This document shows, piece by piece, positions 1 through 7,481 of a stretch of DNA of 64,000 nt (position 1 is its first letter; every line of letters begins with the position of its first letter). Made by a program: the position numbers and the translations under genes. The stretch is taken from contig JALFJQ010000064.1 in NCBI GenBank assembly GCA_022775085.1, positions 42,146 to 106,145 on the forward strand. Direction: 5' to 3'. Source of the DNA: Clostridiales bacterium. GTDB lineage: Bacteria; Bacillota; Clostridia; Oscillospirales; Oscillospiraceae. A model generated the notes under the pieces. The model saw nothing but the letters and a program-made list of their open reading frames with translations, made no database searches and was not told the origin of the DNA.

Positions 1-2877
1 ACCATTTGGGGTAAGTTCCTGATCGACGACCTCCATGAGTATCTGGACTGCCAGATTCAGGTGATTGCGTCCTGCGCGGACGCACTGTCCGCCAGTGATG
101 GAATGGAGAAGGCCGCCATCAACCTGAGCGACACCCTGTATCAGCTTCAGGCCCTGCGGGAAGAAGAAACGTGGGATGGAATCGTATCGAAGCGTGACAT
201 TGACTACGGCAGGCTGGTATTCCCCAAGAAAAATGTCGACTTGGATTTGGCGGACCGGGTGAAAGCCGCCCGGAAAGCCTGCAAGGCCGGTCTGGACAGA
301 AAGCTGAAAAATTTCGCGGAGGATTCAGAGCAGGTGCTAATGGATTTGGCCCAATCTGCCGCCGGCGCCCGGGGACTTGCCAGGCTGGTGGAGCAGTTTG
401 ACCGGGACTACCGTGCTTCCAAACGCAGCCGCCGGATTCTGGATTTCAGCGACTTGGAGCACCATACCCTTGACCTTCTGCTTGGCAAATCCCGGACAAA
501 TCCCACGGCCGCCGCGGCGGAAATCGGAGGAAGATACCGGGAAATTCTGGTGGACGAGTATCAGGATTCCAACGGTGTGCAGGATGCGATCTTCTCCGCA
601 CTGAGCTTGGAAAAGAAGAATTGTTTCCTGGTGGGCGACGTCAAGCAGTCCATCTATCAGTTCCGGCTGGCAGACCCCGGGATATTTCTTGAAAAATACG
701 CGGCTTACGCATCGGCGGAACAGGCGGAACCGGGGAAGGGAAGAAAGGTACTGCTCAGTCACAACTTCCGTTCCGGCGGGGAGGTCATCGAGAGCGTCAA
801 CCACGTATTTTCCAGCTGCATGACGCCGAAGGTGGGCGGGCTTTATTATACGGAAGCGGAGGCTCTCCGGGAGGGCGTGCCCCACATTCCGCTGCCGGAC
901 CCCGGCACGGAGCTGTACGCACTGGAAACCGTGACCGACACCTACGCGGAGGAGGCGGCCTTTGTGGCCGGACGAATTCGTCAGATGCTGGATTCCGGAA
1001 CACAGGTGCGGGACGGAGATGCTCTGCGCCCGGTAAAACCCGGAGATATTGTCATCCTGCTGCGGTCTCCTGGCAGCGCCGGCAGCTATTTTCAGCGTGC
1101 GCTGGAACAGCAGGGGATCCGCTGTTCCACCGGCGGCGGGACGGATCTTCTGCAGACCGGGGAGATCGGCACTTTCCGCAGCCTTTTGCAGACAGTTATG
1201 AATCCCCGGCAGGATATTCCGCTTATCAGCGTGCTGGCCAGTCCCGTGTTTGGCTTTACGGCGGAGGATCTGGCCCGGATCCGGGCAAAGCAGAAACAGG
1301 GCGCTTTCTATGACGCGCTGGCTTCCAGCGAACATCCGAAGGCGGAGAAATTCCTGACGCTGTTGGGAATCCTCCGCACGGAAGCAAAACGAAGCACGCT
1401 GACCGGACTGATGGAGAAGTGCCTGCTGCTGACCCGGCTGGACAGCATCTTTGGAGCGATGCCCGACGGAGAGGCAAAAGCCGCGAATATTCAGACCTTT
1501 TATCAGTATGCCTGCGATTTTGAGAAGGGAACTTTGCGGGAGCTTTCCCAGTTCCTGGAGCATCTGGACAGAATGGAAGAGCGGGGACTGGTGACGGCGG
1601 GGGCAGCCGGGACGGACTGCGTCAACATCATGAGCATCCATAAATCCAAAGGTCTGGAGTTTCCGGTGGTATTCCTCTGCAACCTGTCCCGGCGGTTTAA
1701 TCAGGAGGATCTGCGCGCGCAGATTCTCTGCGACCGGACACTGGGCTTGGGACTTTCCTGCGTGGACACGGACAGCCGTATCCGCTATCCGTCCCTTGCC
1801 AAGCGGGCAATAGCGGTGAAAATGGCGGCGGAGAGTGTCTCTGAGGAAATGCGGGTGCTGTATGTCGCCATGACCCGGGCAAAGGACCGGCTGGTAATGA
1901 CCTACGCCTCTCAGACCCTTGCCGCGGATCTGCGGGACATCGCCCTGCGCCGGGACTTTGACGGCGGGGATCTGCTGGGAAGGGAAGCGACCTGCATGGG
2001 TGACTGGGTCCTTCTGGCAGCGGTGGGCCGTCGGGAGGCCGGGGCGCTTCACGCCTTGGGCGGGCGGCCGGAGGAAACGACACTCAGTACCTACCCTTGG
2101 CGCATCGAGACCCCCGGGCCGCAGATTGAGCTTCGGGCAGCTTCGACTGTTGGGGAAGTCCGGCCGGAACTGCCGCCGGAAACGGAAGCGCAGCTGCGTG
2201 ACGCACTGGCATTTCAGTATTCTCATCTTCCTGCCACCCGCACGCCGTCAAAGCAGACAGCCACCGGACGGAAGGGCCGCGTCAAGGATGCGGAGGCGGC
2301 AGAAAACGCGGAACCGCCCCGGAAACAGGAACGCATCTGGCGAAAGCCTGAATTCCTGATTGCACAGCCAGAGGGAAAAAGCTACGGAAGCGCTATGCAC
2401 GCAGCCCTACAGTATCTGAAATACGAAAACTGCGGCGACCTCCAGGCGGTATCGAAGGAAATAGAGCGTCTGACAGACGAGGGCTTTCTGACGAAAGAAC
2501 AGGGAAAACTGGTCAGCCGGGAAAAGCTCGCCCGTTTTTTCCGGACAGACATCGGCGACAAACTCCGCCGGGGAGCGCCCTGCCTGCGGGAATTTAAGTT
2601 TTCCATTCTGGATGACGGTAGCCATTACGGTGAGGGCCTGGAGGGAGAGCAGGTGCTCCTGCAGGGCGTTGTGGACTGCGCACTGCTGGAACCGGAGGGG
2701 ATCACTGTCATCGACTTCAAAACGGACAGAGTCACCGAGGAAACCATCCATACCGTCGCCAGCCGCTACAGCTTACAGGTGCAGACCTATGCCGACGCAC
2801 TGAGCCGGATCTATGAAATGCCTGTCAAGAAAAAAATGCTGTACTTCTTTGCTTTGGACAGATTTGTGGAAATATAA
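1..2877 (+). CDS. addA: AddA, helicase-nuclease subunit of AddAB (5' partial)
   Basis: ATP-dependent 3'-5' helicase and nuclease subunit of the AddAB complex, which resects double-strand breaks for RecA loading. The frame is open to base 1, so the N-terminus with Walker A lies outside the window; the GTG at 61 is not the true start. Visible UvrD-type motifs in order: VDEYQDSN (motif II, about 550-575), GDVKQSIYQFR (III), LSHNFRSG (IV), MSIHKSKGLEFPVVF (V, about 1630-1675) and LYVAMTRAKDRL (VI). The C-terminus has the PD-(D/E)XK nuclease signature: GSAMHAALQYL, then VIDFKTDRV and LQVQTYADAL near 2700-2800. The stop codon falls in a small palindromic repeat. addB would be expected upstream. Very secure identification. 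Confidence 0.95.
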   Translation, partial: TIWGKFLIDDLHEYLDCQIQVIASCADALSASDGMEKAAINLSDTLYQLQALREEETWDGIVSKRDIDYGRLVFPKKNVDLDLADRVKAARKACKAGLDRKLKNFAEDSEQVLMDLAQSAAGARGLARLVEQFDRDYRASKRSRRILDFSDLEHHTLDLLLGKSRTNPTAAAAEIGGRYREILVDEYQDSNGVQDAIFSALSLEKKNCFLVGDVKQSIYQFRLADPGIFLEKYAAYASAEQAEPGKGRKVLLSHNFRSGGEVIESVNHVFSSCMTPKVGGLYYTEAEALREGVPHIPLPDPGTELYALETVTDTYAEEAAFVAGRIRQMLDSGTQVRDGDALRPVKPGDIVILLRSPGSAGSYFQRALEQQGIRCSTGGGTDLLQTGEIGTFRSLLQTVMNPRQDIPLISVLASPVFGFTAEDLARIRAKQKQGAFYDALASSEHPKAEKFLTLLGILRTEAKRSTLTGLMEKCLLLTRLDSIFGAMPDGEAKAANIQTFYQYACDFEKGTLRELSQFLEHLDRMEERGLVTAGAAGTDCVNIMSIHKSKGLEFPVVFLCNLSRRFNQEDLRAQILCDRTLGLGLSCVDTDSRIRYPSLAKRAIAVKMAAESVSEEMRVLYVAMTRAKDRLVMTYASQTLAADLRDIALRRDFDGGDLLGREATCMGDWVLLAAVGRREAGALHALGGRPEETTLSTYPWRIETPGPQIELRAASTVGEVRPELPPETEAQLRDALAFQYSHLPATRTPSKQTATGRKGRVKDAEAAENAEPPRKQERIWRKPEFLIAQPEGKSYGSAMHAALQYLKYENCGDLQAVSKEIERLTDEGFLTKEQGKLVSREKLARFFRTDIGDKLRRGAPCLREFKFSILDDGSHYGEGLEGEQVLLQGVVDCALLEPEGITVIDFKTDRVTEETIHTVASRYSLQVQTYADALSRIYEMPVKKKMLYFFALDRFVEI

Positions 2878-2923
2878 GGCAATACCGCGCAACGGAGCTT
2901 TTGCCCCATTATGCGGTGATGCC
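2875..2923. repeat. Short palindromic dispersed repeat, copy A
   Basis: The ends form an imperfect inverted repeat: AAGGCAATACCGC at the left and GCGGTGATGCC at the right. The same ends, plus the inner words GAGCTT, TTGCC and ATTATGCGGTGA, recur in a longer version at 20946-21040. This copy looks like an internally deleted form. It begins on the addA stop codon. A small non-autonomous (MITE- or REP-like) element is the likely explanation; no transposase is nearby. Confidence 0.6.
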
Positions 2924-2928
2924 ATAAA

Positions 2929-2960
2929 AATGTGGGTCACCGAAGTCGGTGGCCCACATT
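2929..2960 (-). terminator. Terminator of the spoVAD operon
   Basis: Two 14-base arms (AATGTGGGTCACCG and CGGTGGCCCACATT, one G-U pair) around a four-base loop. Read on the minus strand the hairpin runs into a T tract, so it ends the leftward spoVAD-spoVAE-small peptide transcript five bases after the last stop codon. Confidence 0.88.
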
Positions 2961-2964
2961 GTCT

Positions 2965-3087
2965 TTAGCGGCTGTTTCTGTTCTGGTTCTGATTGTTCTG
3001 GCTGTTATTCTGGTTCTGATTCTGGTTGTTGTTCTGGCTGCTGTTCTGATTCTGGCTGTTGTTCTGATTCTTATTCTGGTTATTCAT
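2965..3087 (-). CDS. 40-residue Asn/Gln-rich low-complexity peptide, last gene of the spoVAD operon
   Basis: Function not recognised. The minus strand encodes 40 residues of which, by direct count, 20 are Asn and 11 Gln, with five Ser, two Arg, one Lys and the initiator Met. There is no hydrophobic segment. Reality as a gene is supported by a GGGAGG ribosome binding site seven bases before the ATG, its place 59 bases after spoVAE, and a strong terminator five bases past its stop. Because the upstream promoter matches sigma-G, expression in the forespore is expected (inference). Asn/Gln-rich tracts often self-assemble, so a spore-core or forespore-membrane structural role is conceivable but unproven. 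The intergenic region also holds a GGCGGC-TAT-GCCGCC hairpin at about 3111-3125. It is too short for default gene finders. Confidence 0.72.
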   Translation of the reverse strand: MNNQNKNQNNSQNQNSSQNNNQNQNQNNSQNNQNQNRNSR

Positions 3088-3146
3088 GCTTTATTCCTCC
3101 CAAAACGATCTGGCGGCATAGCCGCCTACCTAGGATAACCTTTTTT

Positions 3147-3503
3147 TCACGATTTATCCCGTGCCTTAAACAGAAAGCTTGCTGTGAGACCCGCCACGAT
3201 GGCGGCGGTGATGCCGCCGGAAGCTGCTTTCAGACCGCCGGTGAAGACTCCAAGAAAACCATCCTCCGTTACCGCCTCCTTTACTCCCTTGGCCAGCAGA
3301 CTTCCAAAGCCTGTCAAAGGAACAGATGCGCCAGCCCCGGCAAATTCAATGAGCTTCGGGTACAGTCCGACTGCCCCAAGAATCACACCGGCCACCACAT
3401 AGCTCACCAGGATTCGGGCGGGCGTCAGCTTGGTTTTGTCAATCAGAATTTGCCCGATGAGGCACAGTCCGCCGCCCACCAGAAACGCTTTTACATAGTC
3501 CAT
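3147..3503 (-). CDS. spoVAE: Stage V sporulation protein AE (SpoVAE)
   Basis: Integral membrane component of the SpoVA channel that moves dipicolinic acid into the developing spore and out at germination. The 118-residue product begins MDYVKAFLVGGG and is dominated by hydrophobic, Gly/Ala-rich segments typical of SpoVAC/SpoVAE-type proteins (about residues 5-25, 35-55, 60-110). The ATG at 3503 was chosen because GGAGGG lies seven bases upstream; a longer reading from 3542 would run through spoVAD. It starts one base after the spoVAD stop, so the two are translationally coupled. Confidence 0.9.
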   Translation of the reverse strand: MDYVKAFLVGGGLCLIGQILIDKTKLTPARILVSYVVAGVILGAVGLYPKLIEFAGAGASVPLTGFGSLLAKGVKEAVTEDGFLGVFTGGLKAASGGITAAIVAGLTASFLFKARDKS

Positions 3504-3504
3504 A

Positions 3505-4521
3505 TTAACGCCCTCCTGTAATGCTGACCGCGTGACACACACCGGGAATGGGAAGCCCCTGCTGGGTGGAGGTGGGGGACAGCAGTGCCCCGGTTCCGCA
3601 GAACAGGATTTTTTTCAGCTTTCCGCTGTTCAGCTGATCCAGCAGATACCCGCAAAGGGTGACGGCACTGCATCCGCAGCCGGAGCCGCCGGAATGCACA
3701 TCCTGTACGGTATTGTCAAACACGGTGGTGCCGCAGTCCATGAGCTTTCCGCCAAGGGACAGGCCGTCCAGACGCGCCAATTCCAGAAGCATCTCCATGC
3801 CCACCTGCCCCAAATCTCCGGTGACGATCCGGTCAAAGTCCTCGGGCCCAGTATTCAGGTCGGCAAAATGGGCCTTGATGGTCGCCAGCGCCGCCGGCGC
3901 CATGGCAGCTCCCATGTTATTGGCGTCTTTGATTCCGAGATCTGTGACAGTTCCGATGGTGCAGGCGGTGATTTTCGGCCCCTTTCCCTGACTGCGCACC
4001 AGCGCGGCTCCGGAGCCGGTGACGGTCCACTGAGAGGTAGGCGTTCGCTGACCGCCGTAGCCCAGCGGGAAGCGGTACTGCCGTTCTGAGGAGGCAAAAT
4101 GGGAGGAGGTCATGGCAACAACAGTATCCGCAAAGCCGCCGCCCACCGCCATAGCTGCCAAAAGCAGACTTTCTGCCATGGTAGAGCAGGCACCGTACAG
4201 ACCCAGATGGGGCACACCGGTATTGCGCAGTGTGAAGGAGGAGCCGATGCACTGGTTCAGCAGGTCGCCGGAGAACACAACGTCAAAATCCGCCATGGTC
4301 AGTCCGGCCTTTTCCGCCAGCTTTCGCAGAGCCAGCTGCTGCATTTGCTTCTCGGCCTGCTCCCAGGTTTTCTGACCGAAGTAGGTATCCCGGCACTTAA
4401 TATCGAAGGTATGGGCAAGAGGCCCCTCCACTTCTTTTTTGCCGGCGACGTTGGCCCAGGTCGTGATCACCGGCGGCTGGGCCAATACAAAGCTCTGCCG
4501 GCCCCGTTTCTGACTTGCCAT
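3505..4521 (-). CDS. spoVAD: Stage V sporulation protein AD (SpoVAD)
   Basis: Soluble, thiolase-fold protein that binds dipicolinic acid and works with the SpoVA membrane proteins in loading it into spores. 338 residues, the family's normal length. Recognisable stretches are ITTWANVAGKKE near the start, VVFSGDLLNQC, GLYGACSTMAESL (the thiolase-like cysteine region) and SGGSGCGCSAVT near the C-terminus. The ATG at 4521 is preceded by AAGGAAGG. First gene of a leftward operon with spoVAE and the Asn/Gln-rich peptide gene. The usual upstream partner spoVAC is not here: the promoter lies directly before spoVAD and a divergent acetyltransferase follows. Confidence 0.95.
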   Translation of the reverse strand: MASQKRGRQSFVLAQPPVITTWANVAGKKEVEGPLAHTFDIKCRDTYFGQKTWEQAEKQMQQLALRKLAEKAGLTMADFDVVFSGDLLNQCIGSSFTLRNTGVPHLGLYGACSTMAESLLLAAMAVGGGFADTVVAMTSSHFASSERQYRFPLGYGGQRTPTSQWTVTGSGAALVRSQGKGPKITACTIGTVTDLGIKDANNMGAAMAPAALATIKAHFADLNTGPEDFDRIVTGDLGQVGMEMLLELARLDGLSLGGKLMDCGTTVFDNTVQDVHSGGSGCGCSAVTLCGYLLDQLNSGKLKKILFCGTGALLSPTSTQQGLPIPGVCHAVSITGGR

Positions 4522-4549
4522 GACAGCACCTTCCTTAAATTGTTTTCCA

Positions 4550-4579
4550 TAGTATGTGCTTTGGTTGCGAAAACCATGC
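4550..4579 (-). promoter_or_regulatory. Sigma-G-type promoter for spoVAD operon
   Basis: On the minus strand GCATG (4579-4575) is followed after 18 bases by CATACTA (4556-4550). These fit the sigma-G consensus for the -35 (GHATR) and -10 (CATWMTA) elements, 29 bases before the spoVAD ATG. Forespore-specific expression is the expected regulation for spoVA genes. Confidence 0.75.
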
Positions 4580-4614
4580 AGATGATGTATAATCGGAAAG
4601 AAGGGGGAAAGCGC

Positions 4615-5112
4615 ATGAAATATACCGTTCGTCCGGCGAAACCGTCGGACTTGGAGAGAATTGAGGAAATCTACGCCTATGCCCGAATGTTTATGGCAAA
4701 AAACGGAAATCCAAATCAGTGGGGCAAAACCAACCCGCCCACGGCGCAGCTCAGGAAGGACATTGCGGAGGAAAAGCTGTTCGTCATCACAGATGGGGAG
4801 GGGATCCACGGTGTTTTCTTCTTCTGGGTAGGAGAAGACCCAACCTACCAACGAATCGACGGCGGCGCTTGGCGCTCGGATACGCCATACGGTACCATCC
4901 ATCGCATTGCGGGAGATGGTTCCGGTGGGATTCTGAAAACGGCGGTGACCTACGCGGAAGGAATCATCGGTCATCTGCGGATCGATACCCACGAGGATAA
5001 CCATGTGATGCAGGGCGCGGTCAAAAAGCTGGGCTTTCAGCGCCGCGGAATCATCTATATTGCGGATTGCTCCCCGAGAATTGCGTACGATTATCTGGAA
5101 TGGGAGAAATAG
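4615..5112 (+). CDS. GNAT family N-acetyltransferase
   Basis: Probable acetyl-CoA-dependent N-acetyltransferase of unknown substrate, 165 residues. The fold is recognisable from the start YTVRPAKPSDLERIEEIYAYAR, typical of the GNAT beta1-alpha1, and from the C-terminal part ending in HVMQGAVKKLGFQRRGIIY, which matches the motif before beta6. The central IAGDGSGGIL region replaces the classic Q/RxxGxG/A acetyl-CoA loop and is weak. ATG at 4615 with AAGGGGGAAA upstream. The next GNAT gene starts three bases after its stop, so the two form an operon divergent from spoVAD. Confidence 0.85.
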   Translation: MKYTVRPAKPSDLERIEEIYAYARMFMAKNGNPNQWGKTNPPTAQLRKDIAEEKLFVITDGEGIHGVFFFWVGEDPTYQRIDGGAWRSDTPYGTIHRIAGDGSGGILKTAVTYAEGIIGHLRIDTHEDNHVMQGAVKKLGFQRRGIIYIADCSPRIAYDYLEWEK

Positions 5113-5115
5113 AAA

Positions 5116-5559
5116 ATGATCAGACAGGCGGAGACCGGGGATATTTCCCGGATTGCGGAAATTCTGGTTTTTACCAAGCGGGTGAATTACCGCAGGATTT
5201 TTCACAATGACCGGTATTCCTTTGGAGAACTACAGGTCATGACGGTTGCTGGTGAATTGCAGCAAAATCCCGGGGAGTTGAGGGAGATCTGGGTCTATGA
5301 GGAGGATTTTGTGAAGGGAATGATCCGCGTTCGGGGGCAGGAAGTGGTTCAGCTGTACGTGGACTCCTTTTTCGCCGGACAGGGCATCGGAGGAACACTT
5401 CTGGACTTTGCGGTGGAACGTTTTTCCGTCAAGAATTTATGGGTGCTGGAAAGCAATCCCCGTGCCATCGCTTTTTATGAGCGCCATGGCTTTCATAAAA
5501 GCGGCATCTGGAAATACGAAGAGGGCACCACCCAACGTCTGCTGTGGATGCAGAGGTAA
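5116..5559 (+). CDS. GNAT family N-acetyltransferase
   Basis: 147-residue acetyltransferase with a well-formed acetyl-CoA binding loop, FFAGQGIGGTLLDFAVE (about residues 87-103), and the characteristic LESNPRAIAFYERHGFHKSG near the C-terminus. The substrate cannot be told from sequence; small proteins of this kind acetylate ribosomal proteins, antibiotics or small amines. It follows the previous GNAT gene by three bases. The two are not close copies and so probably have different substrates. Confidence 0.9.
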   Translation: MIRQAETGDISRIAEILVFTKRVNYRRIFHNDRYSFGELQVMTVAGELQQNPGELREIWVYEEDFVKGMIRVRGQEVVQLYVDSFFAGQGIGGTLLDFAVERFSVKNLWVLESNPRAIAFYERHGFHKSGIWKYEEGTTQRLLWMQR

Positions 5560-5566
5560 AAAAGAA

Positions 5567-5611
5567 ATGTCATTGCAAACCAGTGCGTACACTGAGGCTA
5601 CAATGACATTT
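5567..5611 (+). terminator. Hairpin terminator, repeat-like
   Basis: Arms AAATGTCATTG and CAATGACATTT flank a 20-odd-base loop and are followed by a T-rich tract. It lies between convergent genes and can serve both. The left arm and loop start (TGTCATTGC..., CAGTGCG) resemble the dispersed repeat at 24928-24973, so the terminator may derive from such an element. Confidence 0.7.
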
Positions 5612-5621
5612 TTGTTTTTCT

Positions 5622-6575
5622 TTATTGGGCGACCCGGCAGGCACCGTAATAGTTCTGTGCCCAGTAGCCGCTGGTAAGATCGGAGTAAGAAACGGTGGAA
5701 CGGGAATTCGGGGCGTGGATGAACTGTCCGCCGCCGGCGTAGATACCCGCATGGGTGATGCTGCCGGAACCAAAGAAAACCAGATCGCCCACCTGCAATG
5801 CGGACTTTTCCACGGAGGTTCCCATTTTGTACTGCTCGACGGGCGTACGGTAAGGGGACAGACCCAACTGCTTGAGCACATAGTAAACAAACCCGGAGCA
5901 GTCGAAGCCGCTGGGGGAAGCGCCGCCTGCCCGGTAGGGACAGCCGAGATACTTCTGTGCTTCTTCCAGAATCTGACTGCCGGTGACGCTGACCGGTACA
6001 GCGCTGGCGGCGCTGACGGTTCCGATGGATTTGCCTGCACGGTAGTATTTGGGGGAATTGGGAGAATCCGGATTTTCGTAAGGGATCTGCGTCAGCTCTA
6101 CAAAATCGCTTCGTATGTAGCAGACCTTGTCCTGATAAAGAACCTTATACCAGCCTTCGTTAATGCCGATGATGTAACACTGATCTCCATTTTGGGATAC
6201 CACACAGACAGGGGAGCTGGTGGAAGGGCCGCTGCGCAGATTCACACCGGAGCCGAGTATCTTGCCATAGCCCAGCTCGGCATTTTCTTTTGTACTGACG
6301 GACAGATAGTCCGCGTACATATAGCCTTCCTGAAGGTTATAGCTGACTTTATACCAGTTTCCTTCTTTGGCAATGACCACAACGCATTCGCCGCGAACGG
6401 CGGTATCCAGCGTGGATGCCGTAGTCGCGGCGCTGCTGCGAAGTCTTAAAGAGGTGGCGTTTACAAATCCGATGCCGTGCATAATATTGCTGTCAGCGGA
6501 CGCGGAAAGGGGAATACAGCCTGCCACCAGCACCAGGGCCAGCGTTAGGGTGAGTAGGTTGCGAATGATCTTCAT
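5622..6575 (-). CDS. Secreted SH3-domain NlpC/P60 peptidoglycan hydrolase
   Basis: Secreted cell-wall endopeptidase expected to cut peptide stems of peptidoglycan. 317 residues: signal peptide (MKIIRNLLTLTLALVLVAGC, with a possible lipobox ending in Cys20), two bacterial SH3 domains (about 38-95, with SLRLRSS; and 105-165, with VNLRSGPSTSSPVC), a short linker, then NlpC/P60 (about 205-317). Catalytic Cys is in FDCSGFVYYVL and His in ITHAGIYAGGG. ATG at 6575 has CGGAGG upstream. It lies 56 bases after the 96-residue gene and may share its promoter. Confidence 0.93.
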   Translation of the reverse strand: MKIIRNLLTLTLALVLVAGCIPLSASADSNIMHGIGFVNATSLRLRSSAATTASTLDTAVRGECVVVIAKEGNWYKVSYNLQEGYMYADYLSVSTKENAELGYGKILGSGVNLRSGPSTSSPVCVVSQNGDQCYIIGINEGWYKVLYQDKVCYIRSDFVELTQIPYENPDSPNSPKYYRAGKSIGTVSAASAVPVSVTGSQILEEAQKYLGCPYRAGGASPSGFDCSGFVYYVLKQLGLSPYRTPVEQYKMGTSVEKSALQVGDLVFFGSGSITHAGIYAGGGQFIHAPNSRSTVSYSDLTSGYWAQNYYGACRVAQ

Positions 6576-6631
6576 ACTTTGCCTCCGTACAGGGTAACGT
6601 GCTCCAGACATGGAGCGGGGAACGCGGGAGA

Positions 6632-6922
6632 TTATTTACCGGCAAGCGCCCGTTCCAGCCAGACGCAGCCAACGTCCAGCGCGGTGTAGAACCCGTCTTT
6701 TTCGCTCTTTTTCACAATGCGGTCCCGGCTTCTGGCGGCGGGGTCGGTAAGCTGCAGCTGAACGGAAACCCGGGTAGCAACGTCCAGGTCTCCAACCTTT
6801 TTCGTCTCCAAAACCTGGAGCATGACGATGTGACTGTCAGCCATAGAACCATAATAAACAAGGTTGTCCTTACGCATCAGCGGACGTCCCTTGTACATGA
6901 GAACTTCATTTTTATCAGCCAT
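6632..6922 (-). CDS. Conserved-looking hypothetical protein, 96 residues
   Basis: Function not recognised. Soluble, mixed-charge protein starting MADKNEVLMYKGRPLMRKDN, with alternating hydrophobic strands (IVMLQVLETKK, VATRVSVQLQLTD) that suggest a small beta-rich fold, and no signal peptide. The ATG at 6922 was preferred over 6952 because GAGGAGG stands eight to nine bases before it. It has its own good promoter with a palindromic operator, so expression is likely controlled. The SH3/NlpC hydrolase follows on the same strand. Confidence 0.8.
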   Translation of the reverse strand: MADKNEVLMYKGRPLMRKDNLVYYGSMADSHIVMLQVLETKKVGDLDVATRVSVQLQLTDPAARSRDRIVKKSEKDGFYTALDVGCVWLERALAGK

Positions 6923-6952
6923 GAAACGTACCTCCTCTAAAAATGTAATCAT

Positions 6953-6981
6953 ATTGTAACATATTGTTACATAAATGTCAA
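6953..6981 (-). promoter_or_regulatory. Promoter with embedded palindromic operator
   Basis: Minus strand: TTGACA (6981-6976), 17-base spacer, TACAAT (6958-6953). A perfect inverted repeat, GTAACA-TAT-TGTTAC at 6956-6970, occupies the spacer and half of the -10, as expected for a repressor site. A further GTAAC word is at 7019-7023. The regulator is unknown. Confidence 0.75.
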
Positions 6982-7092
6982 GCTGAATGGGAAAAATGCC
7001 GCGATAACACCTGGTTTACGTAACATTATGCGGCGAAATTATTGCGATTTTACGGAATGGAGGAAAAGTATGAGATTTTCAAGGTACAAAAC

Positions 7093-7122
7093 AAGAGGCC
7101 TTTGCCTATGCAAAAGCCTCTT
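7093..7122 (-). terminator. Terminator after ireB
   Basis: Arms AAGAGGCCTTTGCC and GCAAAAGCCTCTT with a three-base loop; on the minus strand the hairpin is followed by GTTTTGT. It lies ten bases after the ireB stop. Confidence 0.7.
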
Positions 7123-7131
7123 GGCTTTGGG

Positions 7132-7386
7132 TCATTCCTGCTCGAACAGGTACTCGCGAACCAGCACCTGCATCAGCTCGTCCCGGTCGATCTTGCAGAT
7201 CATGCTCCGGGCGTTGTTGTAATTGGTAATATAGGTGGGATCTTCGGTCAGCAGGTAGCCGACGATCTGATTGATGGGGTTATAGCCTTTTTCTGTCAGG
7301 GCCTCATACACACTCCGAAGAATCCGGCGCATATTATCGCGATCGTCATTTGGTACTGTAAATTTCTGCGTATCCTTATCGGCCAT
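7132..7386 (-). CDS. ireB: IreB family regulatory phosphoprotein (UPF0297)
   Basis: Small cytosolic phosphoprotein; in Enterococcus IreB is a substrate of the IreK Ser/Thr kinase and negatively controls cephalosporin tolerance. The 84 residues match the family over the full length: [37 protein letters not shown] and [15 protein letters not shown]. The conserved N-terminal Thr (KFTVPN) is available for phosphorylation. AAGGAGG precedes the ATG. Usually clustered with ruvX and DUF1292 genes; here it stands alone behind its own promoter (TTTACA at 7447-7442 and TATAAT at 7424-7419, 17-base spacer). Confidence 0.93.
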   Translation of the reverse strand: MADKDTQKFTVPNDDRDNMRRILRSVYEALTEKGYNPINQIVGYLLTEDPTYITNYNNARSMICKIDRDELMQVLVREYLFEQE

Positions 7387-7418
7387 GGTAATCAGCCTCC
7401 TTCAAAAAGAATGGAATC

Positions 7419-7447
7419 ATTATACAGCAATCAAAGACAGCTGTAAA
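7419..7447 (-). promoter_or_regulatory. SigA-type promoter of ireB
   Basis: Minus strand TTTACA, 17-base spacer, TATAAT, 33 bases before the ireB ATG. Confidence 0.7.
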
Positions 7448-7481
7448 GTCCCAGAATTCGAATAATCTGTGAATTTTCGCT

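Noticed and set aside
2932..3138. Rightward reading frames rich in Val/Leu/Ile or Cys/Ser opposite the Asn/Gln-rich peptide gene
   Set aside because: They are by-products of reading the CAG/AAC repeat on the other strand; no ribosome binding site fits, and the leftward frame has an ideal one plus a terminator.
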